From the NCBI RefSeq assembly GCF_036026595.1, contig NZ_JARZFX010000002.1, forward strand, positions 620,001 to 684,000: a DNA stretch of 64,000 nt. Direction: 5' to 3'. Below are positions 44,579 through 53,280 of this stretch, in pieces (position 1 is the stretch's first letter; the number at the start of each line of letters is the position of its first letter). The translations under genes were made by a program, and so were the position numbers. The stretch comes from Virgibacillus_P tibetensis (GTDB lineage: Bacteria; Bacillota; Bacilli; Bacillales; Amphibacillaceae). Below the pieces are notes generated by a model. The model saw only the letters and a list, made by a program, of their open reading frames with translations, was not told where the DNA came from and ran no database searches.

Positions 44579-46684
44579 TTATCCTTCTCTTTGAACTCCC
44601 ACTATAAACTCCGAAAATTGTTCTGATAGGAATTGTTTAATTAGCGCTTCGTTTCCTGATTCAAACAATTTGATACTCTCTTGACCTTGGATAATAATAC
44701 TGCTGAGAAAACTTAAAACTTCCAGCGCTTCTTGATGTATATTTTCAGGGGCGAGCATTAAGAGCATCTTATCCATTTCCATATTTTCACCATCCATACC
44801 ATGAACAGTTACTGGATGACTTAATGAATAGATCGTAAAGCTAGGTCTGTTTACGTTAGGTGATCGCGTATGATAAAGCGCAAGGGAAGTATTTGGAATT
44901 CCCAATCCACTTATCTTTTCCCTTTTCAATAACTTTTTAAAAATATCTTCTTTGTTTACTATAATTTGACTAGTTTCTAATTCATCACAAGCCGAGCGCA
45001 GGATGGATTCAATCGATTGTTTTTTTGTGATTGGTTTAACTTTAAAAGCATGCAGCAGATTCAGTATTGTATTTGAATAATTTTGCATCGCTTCCAGCCA
45101 TGGAATGAATTCTTCCTGTTGCGTTTTTTCTAGTACAGGTTTTTTTGTTACCTGTTTTGGCTTATAGATAAGTTTTCTTTTTCTAATTGATTTCTTAATA
45201 CGATGAACTTCTGATTGTGTCAACATGGGAGAAGCAAGCGTATAGTCACCGTCAAATCCTTTTAGTGGGATCGTCGATACGATGATGTCATAGTCATCTG
45301 CACCCGAATGATCCAAATCAAACAATGATTTATTTTCCACGTGTTTAATTTCTGGAACAGATTGCTTCAGCCTTGTGGCAAGCATTTTCGCTGTCCCTAT
45401 TCCACTTGAGCATATGACCAAAGCACGTAAATTGGAATCTATTTCCCCATGCAGCAGGAAAGCTGCAAAGTGAAGTACGAGATAGCCAATTTCATCATCA
45501 GGAAACTCCATATCAGGGAATTTTTCTCTAACACCGGCCTGAATTAAATGAAAAAGATCATTATAATCGCTCGTAATTTCCTCAATCATTGGGTTTTTGA
45601 TATTCATTCCCTGTTTTAGCCGATAGATTGTTGGCTTCAAATGGGCTACCAAGTCACTTAGTAGTGGAGCATTTTCTGTAAAATCAACAGCAAGATGTGT
45701 GCTGACATACTGGATTAATTCTTTTGCTTTAAACGCAATATCCAGACTCGAATCTTCAATTAAATAATTTTGATCAACCCGCAATTTAGCCCCTAATAAG
45801 TGCATCGTTATATAGCCGATTTCATCATCCGGTATAGTCATGGAAAGGGATATTTCCAAATCGCGAATTATGTTACTGGCGATTTCATATTCCTTCGTTC
45901 CTTCGATTTGCTTCCTATACGCTTGATCAAACGTTATCTTATCACCTTTTTGGAGTCGTTCAATTGCTAATGCAAGATGAACGACTAATCCAACATAAGC
46001 ACTGTCAGCTAAATCATGTGGTAATTCATCTCTTGCTTCTTCCACCCTTTTTTGAATCGTGATTAGCTTTTCTGGATTAACTAAACCCAATAATCGATTT
46101 GAAATAACAGTTAATTGATGTGTCGATTTTTTCTGGATGTTTTCTTTTAAAAGGGAAACGAAGTCAAATGGATCCACGTACTTTGAAATTAAATTACTTA
46201 TCGCAGCACGTTTATCCGCTTCATCCCCTTCAATTTTCACTCCAAATCCTCTTTTTCTAATTAACAGGAGGTGAAAGGTTGCTAATTCTTCTTCCAGTTG
46301 ATCCAGGTCATTACTAATCGTAGCTATCGTAACTTTCAACTCATTTGCAAGGGCGAACAATTTTATTGGTTCATTCGTCTCAAAAAGTGTTGATAAAATA
46401 ATCGCCTGGCGTTCTTCAGGTGTAAAGTCAGGGGATACTGTATTCGATAGTGCCATCTCCAATTGTTGCTTGTCACTCGAATCCCCTGTAATGCGAAGAC
46501 CTACCCCTGACTTCTTCAGCAGCTCCAAATTATAGTCAAAGACGATACTTTCAATACTTTTAAGGTCCCGGTGAATCGTTCGTTCACTTACTTCAAGAAC
46601 TTTAGCGATTTCTTTAACTGTTACATCTTCTTCTGCATGTAACAAAAATTCTATCACTTTACGTACGCGAGCCGGCAAATACAA
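44579..46684 (-). CDS. mtlR: Mannitol operon transcriptional activator, PRD-containing
   Basis: A 701-aa multidomain activator. In order: DeoR/BglG-type helix-turn-helix (MYLPARVRKVIEFLLHAEEDVTVKEIAKVLEVSERTIHRDLKSI) with a second wing region to about 180; two PRD domains (about 190-290 and 300-405), each with DDEIGYxxMHLLGA or DDEIGYLVLHFAA motifs holding the regulatory histidines; a GatB-like EIIB domain (ALVICSSGIGTAKMLATRL, about 412-500); and a mannitol-EIIA-like domain (about 555-701). PTS phosphorylation of the PRDs and EIIB adjusts activity to mannitol and glucose supply. Confidence 0.94.
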   Translation of the reverse strand: MYLPARVRKVIEFLLHAEEDVTVKEIAKVLEVSERTIHRDLKSIESIVFDYNLELLKKSGVGLRITGDSSDKQQLEMALSNTVSPDFTPEERQAIILSTLFETNEPIKLFALANELKVTIATISNDLDQLEEELATFHLLLIRKRGFGVKIEGDEADKRAAISNLISKYVDPFDFVSLLKENIQKKSTHQLTVISNRLLGLVNPEKLITIQKRVEEARDELPHDLADSAYVGLVVHLALAIERLQKGDKITFDQAYRKQIEGTKEYEIASNIIRDLEISLSMTIPDDEIGYITMHLLGAKLRVDQNYLIEDSSLDIAFKAKELIQYVSTHLAVDFTENAPLLSDLVAHLKPTIYRLKQGMNIKNPMIEEITSDYNDLFHLIQAGVREKFPDMEFPDDEIGYLVLHFAAFLLHGEIDSNLRALVICSSGIGTAKMLATRLKQSVPEIKHVENKSLFDLDHSGADDYDIIVSTIPLKGFDGDYTLASPMLTQSEVHRIKKSIRKRKLIYKPKQVTKKPVLEKTQQEEFIPWLEAMQNYSNTILNLLHAFKVKPITKKQSIESILRSACDELETSQIIVNKEDIFKKLLKREKISGLGIPNTSLALYHTRSPNVNRPSFTIYSLSHPVTVHGMDGENMEMDKMLLMLAPENIHQEALEVLSFLSSIIIQGQESIKLFESGNEALIKQFLSEQFSEFIVGVQREG

Positions 46685-46720
46685 AGCTGTTCACCTCCAC
46701 GAAATGAATGGTAAGCTGGC

Positions 46721-48166
46721 TTATTTCTTTAACCTTTCAATTAACTCCTCGTATTTAGGACTATTTAGGAAGTTTTCTACAGATATGTGCTCCGCACTAG
46801 GTATTTTTACTTTTGCACGATCTGTTAAATCCTTGTGAGTAATAACGATGTCTGCATCATCAGGTATTTCATTGATCGCTTTATTTGTAACAAACACATC
46901 AATGTCTGCTTTTTTAAATTTATTTTTTAATAACGACGATCCCATCGCACTTGAGCCCATTCCTGCATCACAAGCAAAAATGATTTTATTAATTTCATCT
47001 GGACTTTTTACCTCAACATCAGCTGAAGCTTTGTCGAATGCAGCCTCTTCAGCATTTTGAGTTAATGATCCAGCTACAGAGCTTTTCTTTCCTTTCATTT
47101 CTTCCATTTTACCAGCCGCTGATGATAAATCTTCTTCTGATTCTATTTTACTTGTTTTCAAAATAGATGCAGCTATTACGAAGGAAACAGTTGCTGCAAC
47201 AATCACACTTAGAATTACACCCAGATAACTTCCTTGTGATGTCATCGCAAGCACTGCAAAAATACTTCCAGGTGACGCCGGTGCTACTAATCCTGCATCA
47301 AAAATAGTTAATACAAATACACCACTAACTCCCCCACCAATAGCTGCTAAGATCAATGCAGGTTTCATTAAAACATAAGGGAAGTAGATCTCGTGTATCC
47401 CACCGAAAAACTGAATAATCGCAGCCCCTGATGCAGAGCTCTTCGACATACCTTTTCCAAAAACAGCGAATGCAAGCAGGATACCTAGTCCAGGCCCAGG
47501 ATTTGCTTCCAGTAAGAACAAGATGGATTTCCCTGCCTCTGAAGCCTGTTCAACCCCAATCGGACTTAATATTCCATGGTTAATTGCATTATTTAAAAAT
47601 AAAATCTTTGCCGGCTCAATAATAATATTTGCCAATGGCAGCAACCCGGCATTAATAATTACTTCTACACCAGCAGCTAATGTTCTATTTAATCCTTCTA
47701 CTACAGGACCAATTCCCAATACCGCAAATACAGCTAAAATTGCAGCTAAAATACCAGCTGAGAAATTATTATAAAGCATTTCAAATCCAGAACGAACTTT
47801 ATCCTGAAACAATTCATCTATCTTTTTCATTGCGTACCCAGCTAACGGTCCCATTACCATGGCACCTAAAAACATTGGGATATCCGCTCCGACAATAACA
47901 CCCATCGTAGCAGTGGCACCTACAACCCCACCACGTAACCCATGAACCATTCGTCCACCGGTAAACCCAATTAAAAGTGGCAATAAGTATAGAATCATCG
48001 GATCAACTAATGTTGCCAACTCCTCATTTGGCCACCAGCCATCCGGAATAAATAACGCCGTAATAATACCCCAAGCAATAAACGCACCAATATTCGGCAT
48101 AATCATACCACTTAAATAACTACCGAAACGCTGTATCTTCGCTCGAAAACCCTTGTTTTCAGCCAT
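46721..48166 (-). CDS. mtlA: Mannitol-specific PTS enzyme IICB
   Basis: A 481-aa membrane transporter. The EIIC domain (about 1-340) has 6-8 helices with GIITALFIPDGWWPNEELA, GFTGGRMVHGLRGGVVGATATMGVIVGADIPMFLGAM and the GGIHEIYFPYVLMKP motif. A linker leads to the EIIB domain (about 390-481), with the phosphorylated cysteine in IIFACDAGMGSSAMGSSLL. Together with MtlF it imports mannitol as mannitol-1-phosphate. First gene of mtlA-mtlR-mtlF-mtlD, and a cre-like site lies upstream. Confidence 0.95.
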   Translation of the reverse strand: MAENKGFRAKIQRFGSYLSGMIMPNIGAFIAWGIITALFIPDGWWPNEELATLVDPMILYLLPLLIGFTGGRMVHGLRGGVVGATATMGVIVGADIPMFLGAMVMGPLAGYAMKKIDELFQDKVRSGFEMLYNNFSAGILAAILAVFAVLGIGPVVEGLNRTLAAGVEVIINAGLLPLANIIIEPAKILFLNNAINHGILSPIGVEQASEAGKSILFLLEANPGPGLGILLAFAVFGKGMSKSSASGAAIIQFFGGIHEIYFPYVLMKPALILAAIGGGVSGVFVLTIFDAGLVAPASPGSIFAVLAMTSQGSYLGVILSVIVAATVSFVIAASILKTSKIESEEDLSSAAGKMEEMKGKKSSVAGSLTQNAEEAAFDKASADVEVKSPDEINKIIFACDAGMGSSAMGSSLLKNKFKKADIDVFVTNKAINEIPDDADIVITHKDLTDRAKVKIPSAEHISVENFLNSPKYEELIERLKK

Positions 48167-48226
48167 ATATAAACCTCTCCTCTTGAATTAAAAAAATATA
48201 ATAAACTAACCATTCCATATCTTAAT

Positions 48227-48241
48227 AGTACAGCGCTTGCA
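48227..48241 (-). promoter_or_regulatory. Possible catabolite responsive element upstream of mtlA
   Basis: The sequence AGTACAGCGCTTGCA (plus strand) contains the CcpA-site core AGCGCTTGCA, with the central CG and flanking A/T pattern, but its left half deviates from the consensus at three positions. It is about 60 bp upstream of the mtlA start. A TTGACA candidate -35 lies a little further upstream. CcpA control of mannitol operons is well known; this particular site is a guess. Confidence 0.4.
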
Positions 48242-48365
48242 CCACCCTTATCAATCTAATCAAAACACCATTTTGTCAAAGAACATGTTGACATAATTTA
48301 ATAGCACGCAGCTTTTTAGTTTTAGGATAAGTAAGATGGTGGAAACTATACGCGAGGGGGGTGTT

Positions 48366-48587
48366 GATCGATTAGGTACTGTTGTCGATCGGTCCGGTGC
48401 TGTTGCTGATCGATTAGGTGCTGTTGGCGATCGGTCAGGGCGTACTACTGATCGATCCGGGGCTGTTTTGATCGGTTCGAGCTTGTTGTCGATCGGTTCG
48501 GTGCTGTTGTTGATCGGTCAGAGCGTGCTGCCGATCGGTCAGGTGCTGATGTTGATCGGTCAGGGCTTGTTGTCGATCGGTCCTGGT
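48366..48587. repeat. Intergenic 21-bp tandem array, family B (GATCGGT core), 11 copies
   Basis: Eleven copies of GATCG(G/A)T at an almost constant 21-bp spacing, joined by variable linkers such as CCGGTGCTGTTG or CAGAGCGTGCTG. The linker GGTGCTGT is shared with family A. One unit is 20 bp long, so the frame shifts inside the array, which argues against coding. It continues directly into a family A array. Confidence 0.93.
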
Positions 48588-48788
48588 CTCTCCCGACTTG
48601 AAGGTGCTGTGTCCCGTTTGAGGCTGGTGTCTCCCGTTTGAACACTGCGCTCTCCCGTTTGAGCACTACTCTCTCCCGTTTGAACACTCCTGTCTCCCAT
48701 TTGAGCACTACTCTCTCCCGTTTGAACACTGCTCTCTCCCGATCTGAGGCTGGTGTCTCCTGTTTGAGTACTGCGCTCTCCCGACTTG
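48588..48788. repeat. Intergenic 21-bp tandem array, family A, about 10 copies, fused to the family B array
   Basis: About ten units with core CTCCCGTTTGA and linkers ACACTGCG, GCACTACT or GGCTGGTG. Units are more diverged than in the 37.6-kb array (CTCCCATTTG, TCTCCTGTTTG, CTCCCGATCTG). The array ends about 20 bp from the terminator of the sortase gene. No sensible start codon or ribosome site opens any of its frames. Confidence 0.92.
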
Positions 48789-48808
48789 CACTACCATCAA
48801 TCTATAAC

Positions 48809-48847
48809 CAAACTAAAATAGCCTGAATACAGGCTATTTTAGTTTTT
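48809..48847 (-). terminator. Terminator of the sortase gene, with the stop codon inside its stem
   Basis: Stem AACTAAAATAGCCTG / CAGGCTATTTTAGTT around a short loop with A/T-rich flanks on both sides, so it could work in both directions. The TAG of the sortase gene (48836-48834) lies within the stem. Confidence 0.85.
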
Positions 48848-49493
48848 CTGATATAAGATAGGCGGATAGGATGTAACGGTCTGGTGCTGATCCGATGAAG
48901 TCGAAAGGATAGCAGGTGCTTACAGTCAGCGTTGCCCGTGGCTTGGGAACAATTACAGTTCGGTCATCCGCATCGACAATACGAACCTTTTGTATCTTAT
49001 ACGTAAATTCTCCAGCAGAGGTGGTGACAATCAGCTCATCACCCTCCCCCACCTCCCCCAGCCTCCGAAATACCGTATCACGGTGACCGGAAAGAACGGC
49101 ATTATCGACTTCTCCCGGCAGCACGCTCCCAGCGAAATGACCTACGCCTTTTTCCAGTTCATCGTCATCTGTTCCGTGATAAATGGGAAGAACAGCATTT
49201 AATTTTGGAATATAGAGCTCTCCGATATGATCGCCAATTTCAGGGCGCATCGGGTACAGCTCTTTATCAGCATTTTTTCCAAGCTCCTTTTTTGCAGCCG
49301 GCAATTCAGTTTCAGCAACTGTATTATCATTCTTTTTCACGGCAGCTTCTGAGCTCCCCCCTCCCATCACATAGCCTTTAAAAAATGAATACCCATTGGC
49401 CATGGCGAACGACAGACCAAGAACAATTATTACCGCGGTAATAATTAGCAACACTCTGCGCTTTCGAGTACCGGTGCCATTTCTATATTTCAT
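48834..49493 (-). CDS. srtD: Class D sortase
   Basis: A 219-aa membrane-anchored transpeptidase. One N-terminal helix (RVLLIITAVIIVLGLSFAMA) is followed by a Gly/Ser/Lys/Glu linker and the sortase domain. Catalytic residues are His137 (VLSGHRDTVF), Cys194 (LTVSTCYPF) and Arg206 (APDRYIL). The TLTVSTC motif and LPKTA substrate gene next door place it in class D. The ATG at 49493 is used, with GGAAGG upstream; its A lies 2 bp past the stop of the substrate gene, so the two are coupled. It should anchor the neighbouring protein to the cell surface. Confidence 0.92.
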   Translation of the reverse strand: MKYRNGTGTRKRRVLLIITAVIIVLGLSFAMANGYSFFKGYVMGGGSSEAAVKKNDNTVAETELPAAKKELGKNADKELYPMRPEIGDHIGELYIPKLNAVLPIYHGTDDDELEKGVGHFAGSVLPGEVDNAVLSGHRDTVFRRLGEVGEGDELIVTTSAGEFTYKIQKVRIVDADDRTVIVPKPRATLTVSTCYPFDFIGSAPDRYILSAYLISEKLK

Positions 49494-49494
49494 T

Positions 49495-50886
49495 TTATGC
49501 CTTCCCAATTTTACGGAACATAACTACTCCCGCCAAGGTAAACAACAACCAAAGCATCGCATTCGTTCCATAATCAGATGCTGTTTTAGGTAGTTTAGCT
49601 CCAGTAACTGTTTTTGCAGTAACTTTTTCTGCGTTATCCAGTTGTTTGAGTGGCTTTGCTGGAGCTGGTTTTTCAGTCAAATCGTTATTGATAGCACCGC
49701 CCACCTTGTGCAGTGCCTCCGAATCCACCATCTCGCCGGTGATAATTAAATCAGCAAGAAACTCATCTTCTAAGTTATAAATACTGATCCTTAAATCAGC
49801 GTTTACTAGTTCGTTCATTCGAAACAATTCCATAACAGAGAGCGATGTTTCTGAACCCGATTTAATAAGACTGAAGTCAATCTTTACTTGAAAAATAGAC
49901 AGGAACTCTCTGTAGATTGAAATTAGCTCAATAATTTGGCCCTCTGTCAGCTCTGTTACAGCCTCAAAATCCCCAAAAGCTTCTAATCGCCATGCTAGAT
50001 CAAAGAGTCTATCTAATGTATCTTCCTGCATCAGATCCTCTTCAATGCTTAGGAGATGTTCAATTAGTCGGTCGATTTCTTCGTCCGTTAAATCGTAGTC
50101 CTGCTGCAGCAGTGCCAACACCTCTGAAAACAGGTCTACTTCATCCCAATAATCCCAGCCAATAAAGGAAATTAAATCGTAATCCAAATCATGCATGAAA
50201 ATATAATCATTCAAATTTTTCCCATTTTCCTTGAGAATTTCACGCAATTCTTGTTCAGTTAACTCGTATTCATCGTACAGGTAAACTAAATTTCCCAGAT
50301 CCTTTTGAATGACTTCCCCCAGAAATTCACTTAATCTATCTATTGTTTTAAAGTACACAAGATCTCCCTCATAGACAGCCAATGCTTCTTCTAAGTGCTT
50401 TCGTGTTACCTGAAAACCTCTGATCTCACTTATTTCCTGAAGGTAGATTTCCAGTTTCTTATCAAAATTCGGATCGCGCTCTATCTTCTCTTCTACAAAA
50501 AAGTCTACCGCCTGCGACAGATCATCTATAAATACGTAATCCTCAAGGGTTTCACCATATTCCTCAAGCAATTCTATCAAACCCGCTTTATCAATCTGAT
50601 ATTCTTCGTATATAACCGTCAGATTACTATAATCCTTTTTAATAACCTCACCTAAAAAATCGCTTAATTCTTGAACAGTATCAAAATAAGTTAACTTGAA
50701 CTCGTAAAGTGCCAAAGAATATTCAATATCCGCTTTTGTGACCGTAAACCCTCGCTCTTTACTTACTTGCCCCAAATATGTCTTCAATTTACTATCAAAA
50801 TCCTTACTCTGTTGTGCATTTGATGCGTCTGGCATTACCCCAATTACTAATACAACTAAAATAAAAACGGCAATCCACTTTTTCAT
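49495..50886 (-). CDS. Acidic surface protein with LPKTA sorting signal
   Basis: A 463-aa exported protein of the kind annotated as processed acidic surface protein. It has an N-terminal signal peptide (MKKWIAVFILVVLVIGVMPDASNA). Two homologous blocks of about 100 residues follow, each with GFxVT, YFxT, LSxFLGEVIxKD and NLxxxYxEYx motifs, then a shorter related block rich in Asp/Glu (DLTDEEIDRLIEHLL). A linker leads to the sorting signal LPKTA (residues 432-436), a hydrophobic helix (AMLWLLFTLAGVVMF) and the basic tail RKIGKA. It is the obvious substrate of the class D sortase encoded next. Confidence 0.9.
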   Translation of the reverse strand: MKKWIAVFILVVLVIGVMPDASNAQQSKDFDSKLKTYLGQVSKERGFTVTKADIEYSLALYEFKLTYFDTVQELSDFLGEVIKKDYSNLTVIYEEYQIDKAGLIELLEEYGETLEDYVFIDDLSQAVDFFVEEKIERDPNFDKKLEIYLQEISEIRGFQVTRKHLEEALAVYEGDLVYFKTIDRLSEFLGEVIQKDLGNLVYLYDEYELTEQELREILKENGKNLNDYIFMHDLDYDLISFIGWDYWDEVDLFSEVLALLQQDYDLTDEEIDRLIEHLLSIEEDLMQEDTLDRLFDLAWRLEAFGDFEAVTELTEGQIIELISIYREFLSIFQVKIDFSLIKSGSETSLSVMELFRMNELVNADLRISIYNLEDEFLADLIITGEMVDSEALHKVGGAINNDLTEKPAPAKPLKQLDNAEKVTAKTVTGAKLPKTASDYGTNAMLWLLFTLAGVVMFRKIGKA

Positions 50887-51204
50887 TCTTTCTCCTCATT
50901 TCACTAATATTGCGAATCTTAATGAAATGATTATATACCTGAAACCCCGGCATGGCAACGTTTATTTTTAATATTTGATAGTTTATTTTTGCTGGTCAGT
51001 TTGCCGATATGCCTGGAGATATAGTTAATGAGTTTAGTCAATGTAAGCAACTTAATTAATTAACTTCCATTGTGATAAAAGCCCAAAATAGATTATGAGG
51101 CAGTCCATGCGGAATCTGGATTGGGGATGGAGAATGCTCTCGGATTGGTTCAGCGTAGTTGGTCCAGCGAATATCCGGCTTTGCCCCGAGTTCTGAGCGC
51201 ATTG
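50887..51204. other. Intergenic region upstream of the acidic surface protein gene
   Basis: About 320 bp. The part near 50890-50990 should hold the promoter of the surface-protein gene. Bases 51050-51200 are GC-richer and look like diverged edge sequence of the repeat array that follows. No gene or RNA seen. Confidence 0.35.
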
Positions 51205-51350
51205 CCGATCGGTCCGGTGCTGTTGCTGATCGGTCAGAGCGTGCGGCCGATCGGTTCGGTGCTGTTGGCGATCGATCAGAGCGTGCGGCCGATCGGTCCG
51301 AGCTTGTTGTCGATCGGTTCGAGCGTATTGCCGATCGGTCAGCTCTCCCG
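51205..51350. repeat. Intergenic 21-bp tandem array, family B (GATCGGT core), 7 copies
   Basis: Seven copies of GATCG(G/A)T spaced by 21 bp, with alternating linkers (CCGGTGCTGTTG, CAGAGCGTGCGG). The last copy is followed by CAGCTCTCCCGCCCC, which carries the family A core CTCCCG, so the B-to-A order seen at 48.4-48.8 kb is repeated here in short form. The array ends 13 bp before the terminator of the kinase gene. Confidence 0.93.
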
Positions 51351-51362
51351 CCCCACCCCACC

Positions 51363-51396
51363 AAAAAAACAGGCCAGCGTATCACGCTGGCCTGTC
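51363..51396 (-). terminator. Rho-independent terminator of the aga operon
   Basis: Stem ACAGGCCAGCGT / ACGCTGGCCTGT with an ATC loop; on the minus strand it is followed by a T-run. It sits 10 bp past the stop of the last operon gene. Confidence 0.92.
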
Positions 51397-51405
51397 CCAA
51401 TATTA

Positions 51406-52341
51406 TCATCTATCCAACACGTCAATCTGCATTTCACCAATGCACCAGTCGATTTTTTCTGGATCAATATGGCCGGTCTTTTCTTCCATTGCGTTCAGCA
51501 CGCCCATGGACAGACCGAATTTAATGAGTTCTTCATCAACCAGTCCGCGAGATACTCCGGCCGCGAATCCAGCGATGACGGAGTCTCCGGAGCCAACGGG
51601 ATTAATGGCATTCACTTTTGGAGCTCTTGCTCTGTAGAAAGTATCGCCATGCTTCACGATAGCGCCGTCTGCTCCAAGTGTGACAACCACCCATGGAATA
51701 TCTTCAAACAGCTGGGTGTGCATTGCGTTGATAACTTCCGCTTCAGTCTCCAGCTTCCTGCCGACGAGATCTGCCAGTTCTTCCTGATTGGGTTTTATTA
51801 AATAAGGTTTGCTCGTGCCTTCTAGCGTACAAGCCAGTAATTCACCCTTCGTATCCAGTAGCACTGGTGTGTTATCCTCAGCGGTTATTTCAAGGATTTT
51901 TTTATAAAAGTAATCCGCAATTCCCTTGGGTAAGCTGCCGGAAATGGTGACAACATCCGCTTGCTGAATATGGGCAGAGAGGTTTTCCAGAAACAGAATT
52001 GCTTCTCCTTTATTGACGGCAGGGCCAGCCTCCAGTATTTCCGTTTGCTGCGCCTCATGAATGACCGCAATACAATTACGGGTATCTCCATCAATACCAA
52101 CAAACAAATCACCAATGCCTAGCTTAGCGATTTCCACTCGAATAAAGTCTCCCAAACTGCCACCAAGAAAACCAGTTGCAGCAACGTCTTGCCCCAGCTG
52201 CCGCAATACCCTGGATACATTCAGCCCTTTACCACCAGCTGTTTTCGAGACATCATTGACTCGATTCACCGTATCAAGGGAAAGAGAGTCAAGCTTATAG
52301 CTAATATCAACAGATGGGTTTAATGTAATCGTTAAAATCAA
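51406..52341 (-). CDS. lacC: PfkB-family sugar-phosphate kinase (tagatose-6-phosphate kinase / 1-phosphofructokinase type)
   Basis: A 311-aa ribokinase-family kinase. The N-terminus LILTITLNPSVDISYKLDSL is typical of LacC/FruK. GGKGLNVSRVLRQLG is the PfkB signature 1 and VNAINPVGSGDSVIAGFAAG near the C-terminus holds the catalytic Asp. Starts are ambiguous: TTG 52341 aligns best with relatives, while GTG 52353 and 52350 are upstream. In this operon it should phosphorylate tagatose-6-phosphate to the 1,6-bisphosphate for the aldolase encoded just before it. A fructose-1-phosphate substrate is less likely given the context. Confidence 0.87.
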   Translation of the reverse strand: MILTITLNPSVDISYKLDSLSLDTVNRVNDVSKTAGGKGLNVSRVLRQLGQDVAATGFLGGSLGDFIRVEIAKLGIGDLFVGIDGDTRNCIAVIHEAQQTEILEAGPAVNKGEAILFLENLSAHIQQADVVTISGSLPKGIADYFYKKILEITAEDNTPVLLDTKGELLACTLEGTSKPYLIKPNQEELADLVGRKLETEAEVINAMHTQLFEDIPWVVVTLGADGAIVKHGDTFYRARAPKVNAINPVGSGDSVIAGFAAGVSRGLVDEELIKFGLSMGVLNAMEEKTGHIDPEKIDWCIGEMQIDVLDR

Positions 52342-52398
52342 TCTTTCCACCACGCTTCCAACGAGGAGCGAGATCAGGACCTCACTCCCCTACTATAT

Positions 52399-53256
52399 CT
52401 ATGCTTTGCCATCACTCATGCAAATTTTAATTTTTTCAATTGCTGCTTCTTTCATGCTAGCTTTTGCAGGATTCATATATTTTCTCGGATCCGTTTCATC
52501 CGGATTCGCAAATAAATGATCACGCAATGCTGTTGAAAATGGGATTTTTAATTCGGTTGAAATATTTACTTTTGCACAGCCCAGAGAAATACATTTTTGT
52601 ACATCCTCTTTGGAAATACCGGAAGCACCGTGTAATACGATTGGAATATCAACCAGATTTTTGATTGTTTCCAAACGGTCAAAGTCCAGATCAGGCTTTG
52701 TTTCGTACAGACCATGTCCAGTACCGATCGCCACTGCCAAGGAATCAATACCCGTGCGTTCCACGAATTCCACTACAGTATCAGGGTCCGTGTAGGCCGC
52801 ATCCTTTGCCTCGACAATTAAATCGTCTTCCTGACCAACTAATTTACCAAGCTCCGCTTCAATCGTCGCACCTTTAGCATGTGCCAGATCTGCAACTTGT
52901 TTAGAAAGCGCAATATTATCTTCAAAAGTTCCATGTGAACCATCGATCATTACCGATTTTGTACCAAGCTCCAAGGATTCCTCAATGGATTCCACGGTCT
53001 CATGATGATCTAAATGCAAAGCGATTGGAATATCATTCTCTTTCGCCGCCACTTCAGCAATAGCCTGAATGTAAGCACGACCTGCATAGTTCATTGTTCC
53101 AGGTGTTGCTGCCAGAATTAAGGGTGATCTCATTTCAACTGCAGCATCGACAACTGTCTGGATCGTTTCCAGGTTATGAATGTTGAACGCAGGTACCGCG
53201 TACCCTTCTTTTCTTGCTTTAATAAGCATTTCCTTCGTATTGTGTACGTATCCCAT
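52399..53256 (-). CDS. gatY: Class II ketose-bisphosphate aldolase (tagatose-bisphosphate type)
   Basis: A 285-aa zinc-dependent aldolase. Motifs are PAFNIHNLETIQTVVDAAVE, IALHLDHHETVESIEESLELGTKSVMIDGSH (zinc ligands and catalytic Asp), LAVAIGTGHGLYETKPDLDFDRL and LHGASGISKEDVQKCISLGCAKVNISTEL. This matches GatY/KbaY and Bacillus-type FBP aldolases. In the aga operon it should split tagatose-1,6-bisphosphate to dihydroxyacetone phosphate and glyceraldehyde-3-phosphate. Lies between the deacetylase and kinase genes. Confidence 0.9.
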   Translation of the reverse strand: MGYVHNTKEMLIKARKEGYAVPAFNIHNLETIQTVVDAAVEMRSPLILAATPGTMNYAGRAYIQAIAEVAAKENDIPIALHLDHHETVESIEESLELGTKSVMIDGSHGTFEDNIALSKQVADLAHAKGATIEAELGKLVGQEDDLIVEAKDAAYTDPDTVVEFVERTGIDSLAVAIGTGHGLYETKPDLDFDRLETIKNLVDIPIVLHGASGISKEDVQKCISLGCAKVNISTELKIPFSTALRDHLFANPDETDPRKYMNPAKASMKEAAIEKIKICMSDGKA

Positions 53257-53280
53257 AATGCTCCTCCTCGTTGAATCGTG

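Noticed and set aside
48336..48826. ORFs through the hybrid array (DRSGAVA heptads)
   Set aside because: Same periodicity artefact. The 20-bp unit near 48480 breaks the phase and homologous units are read in different frames at the three loci.
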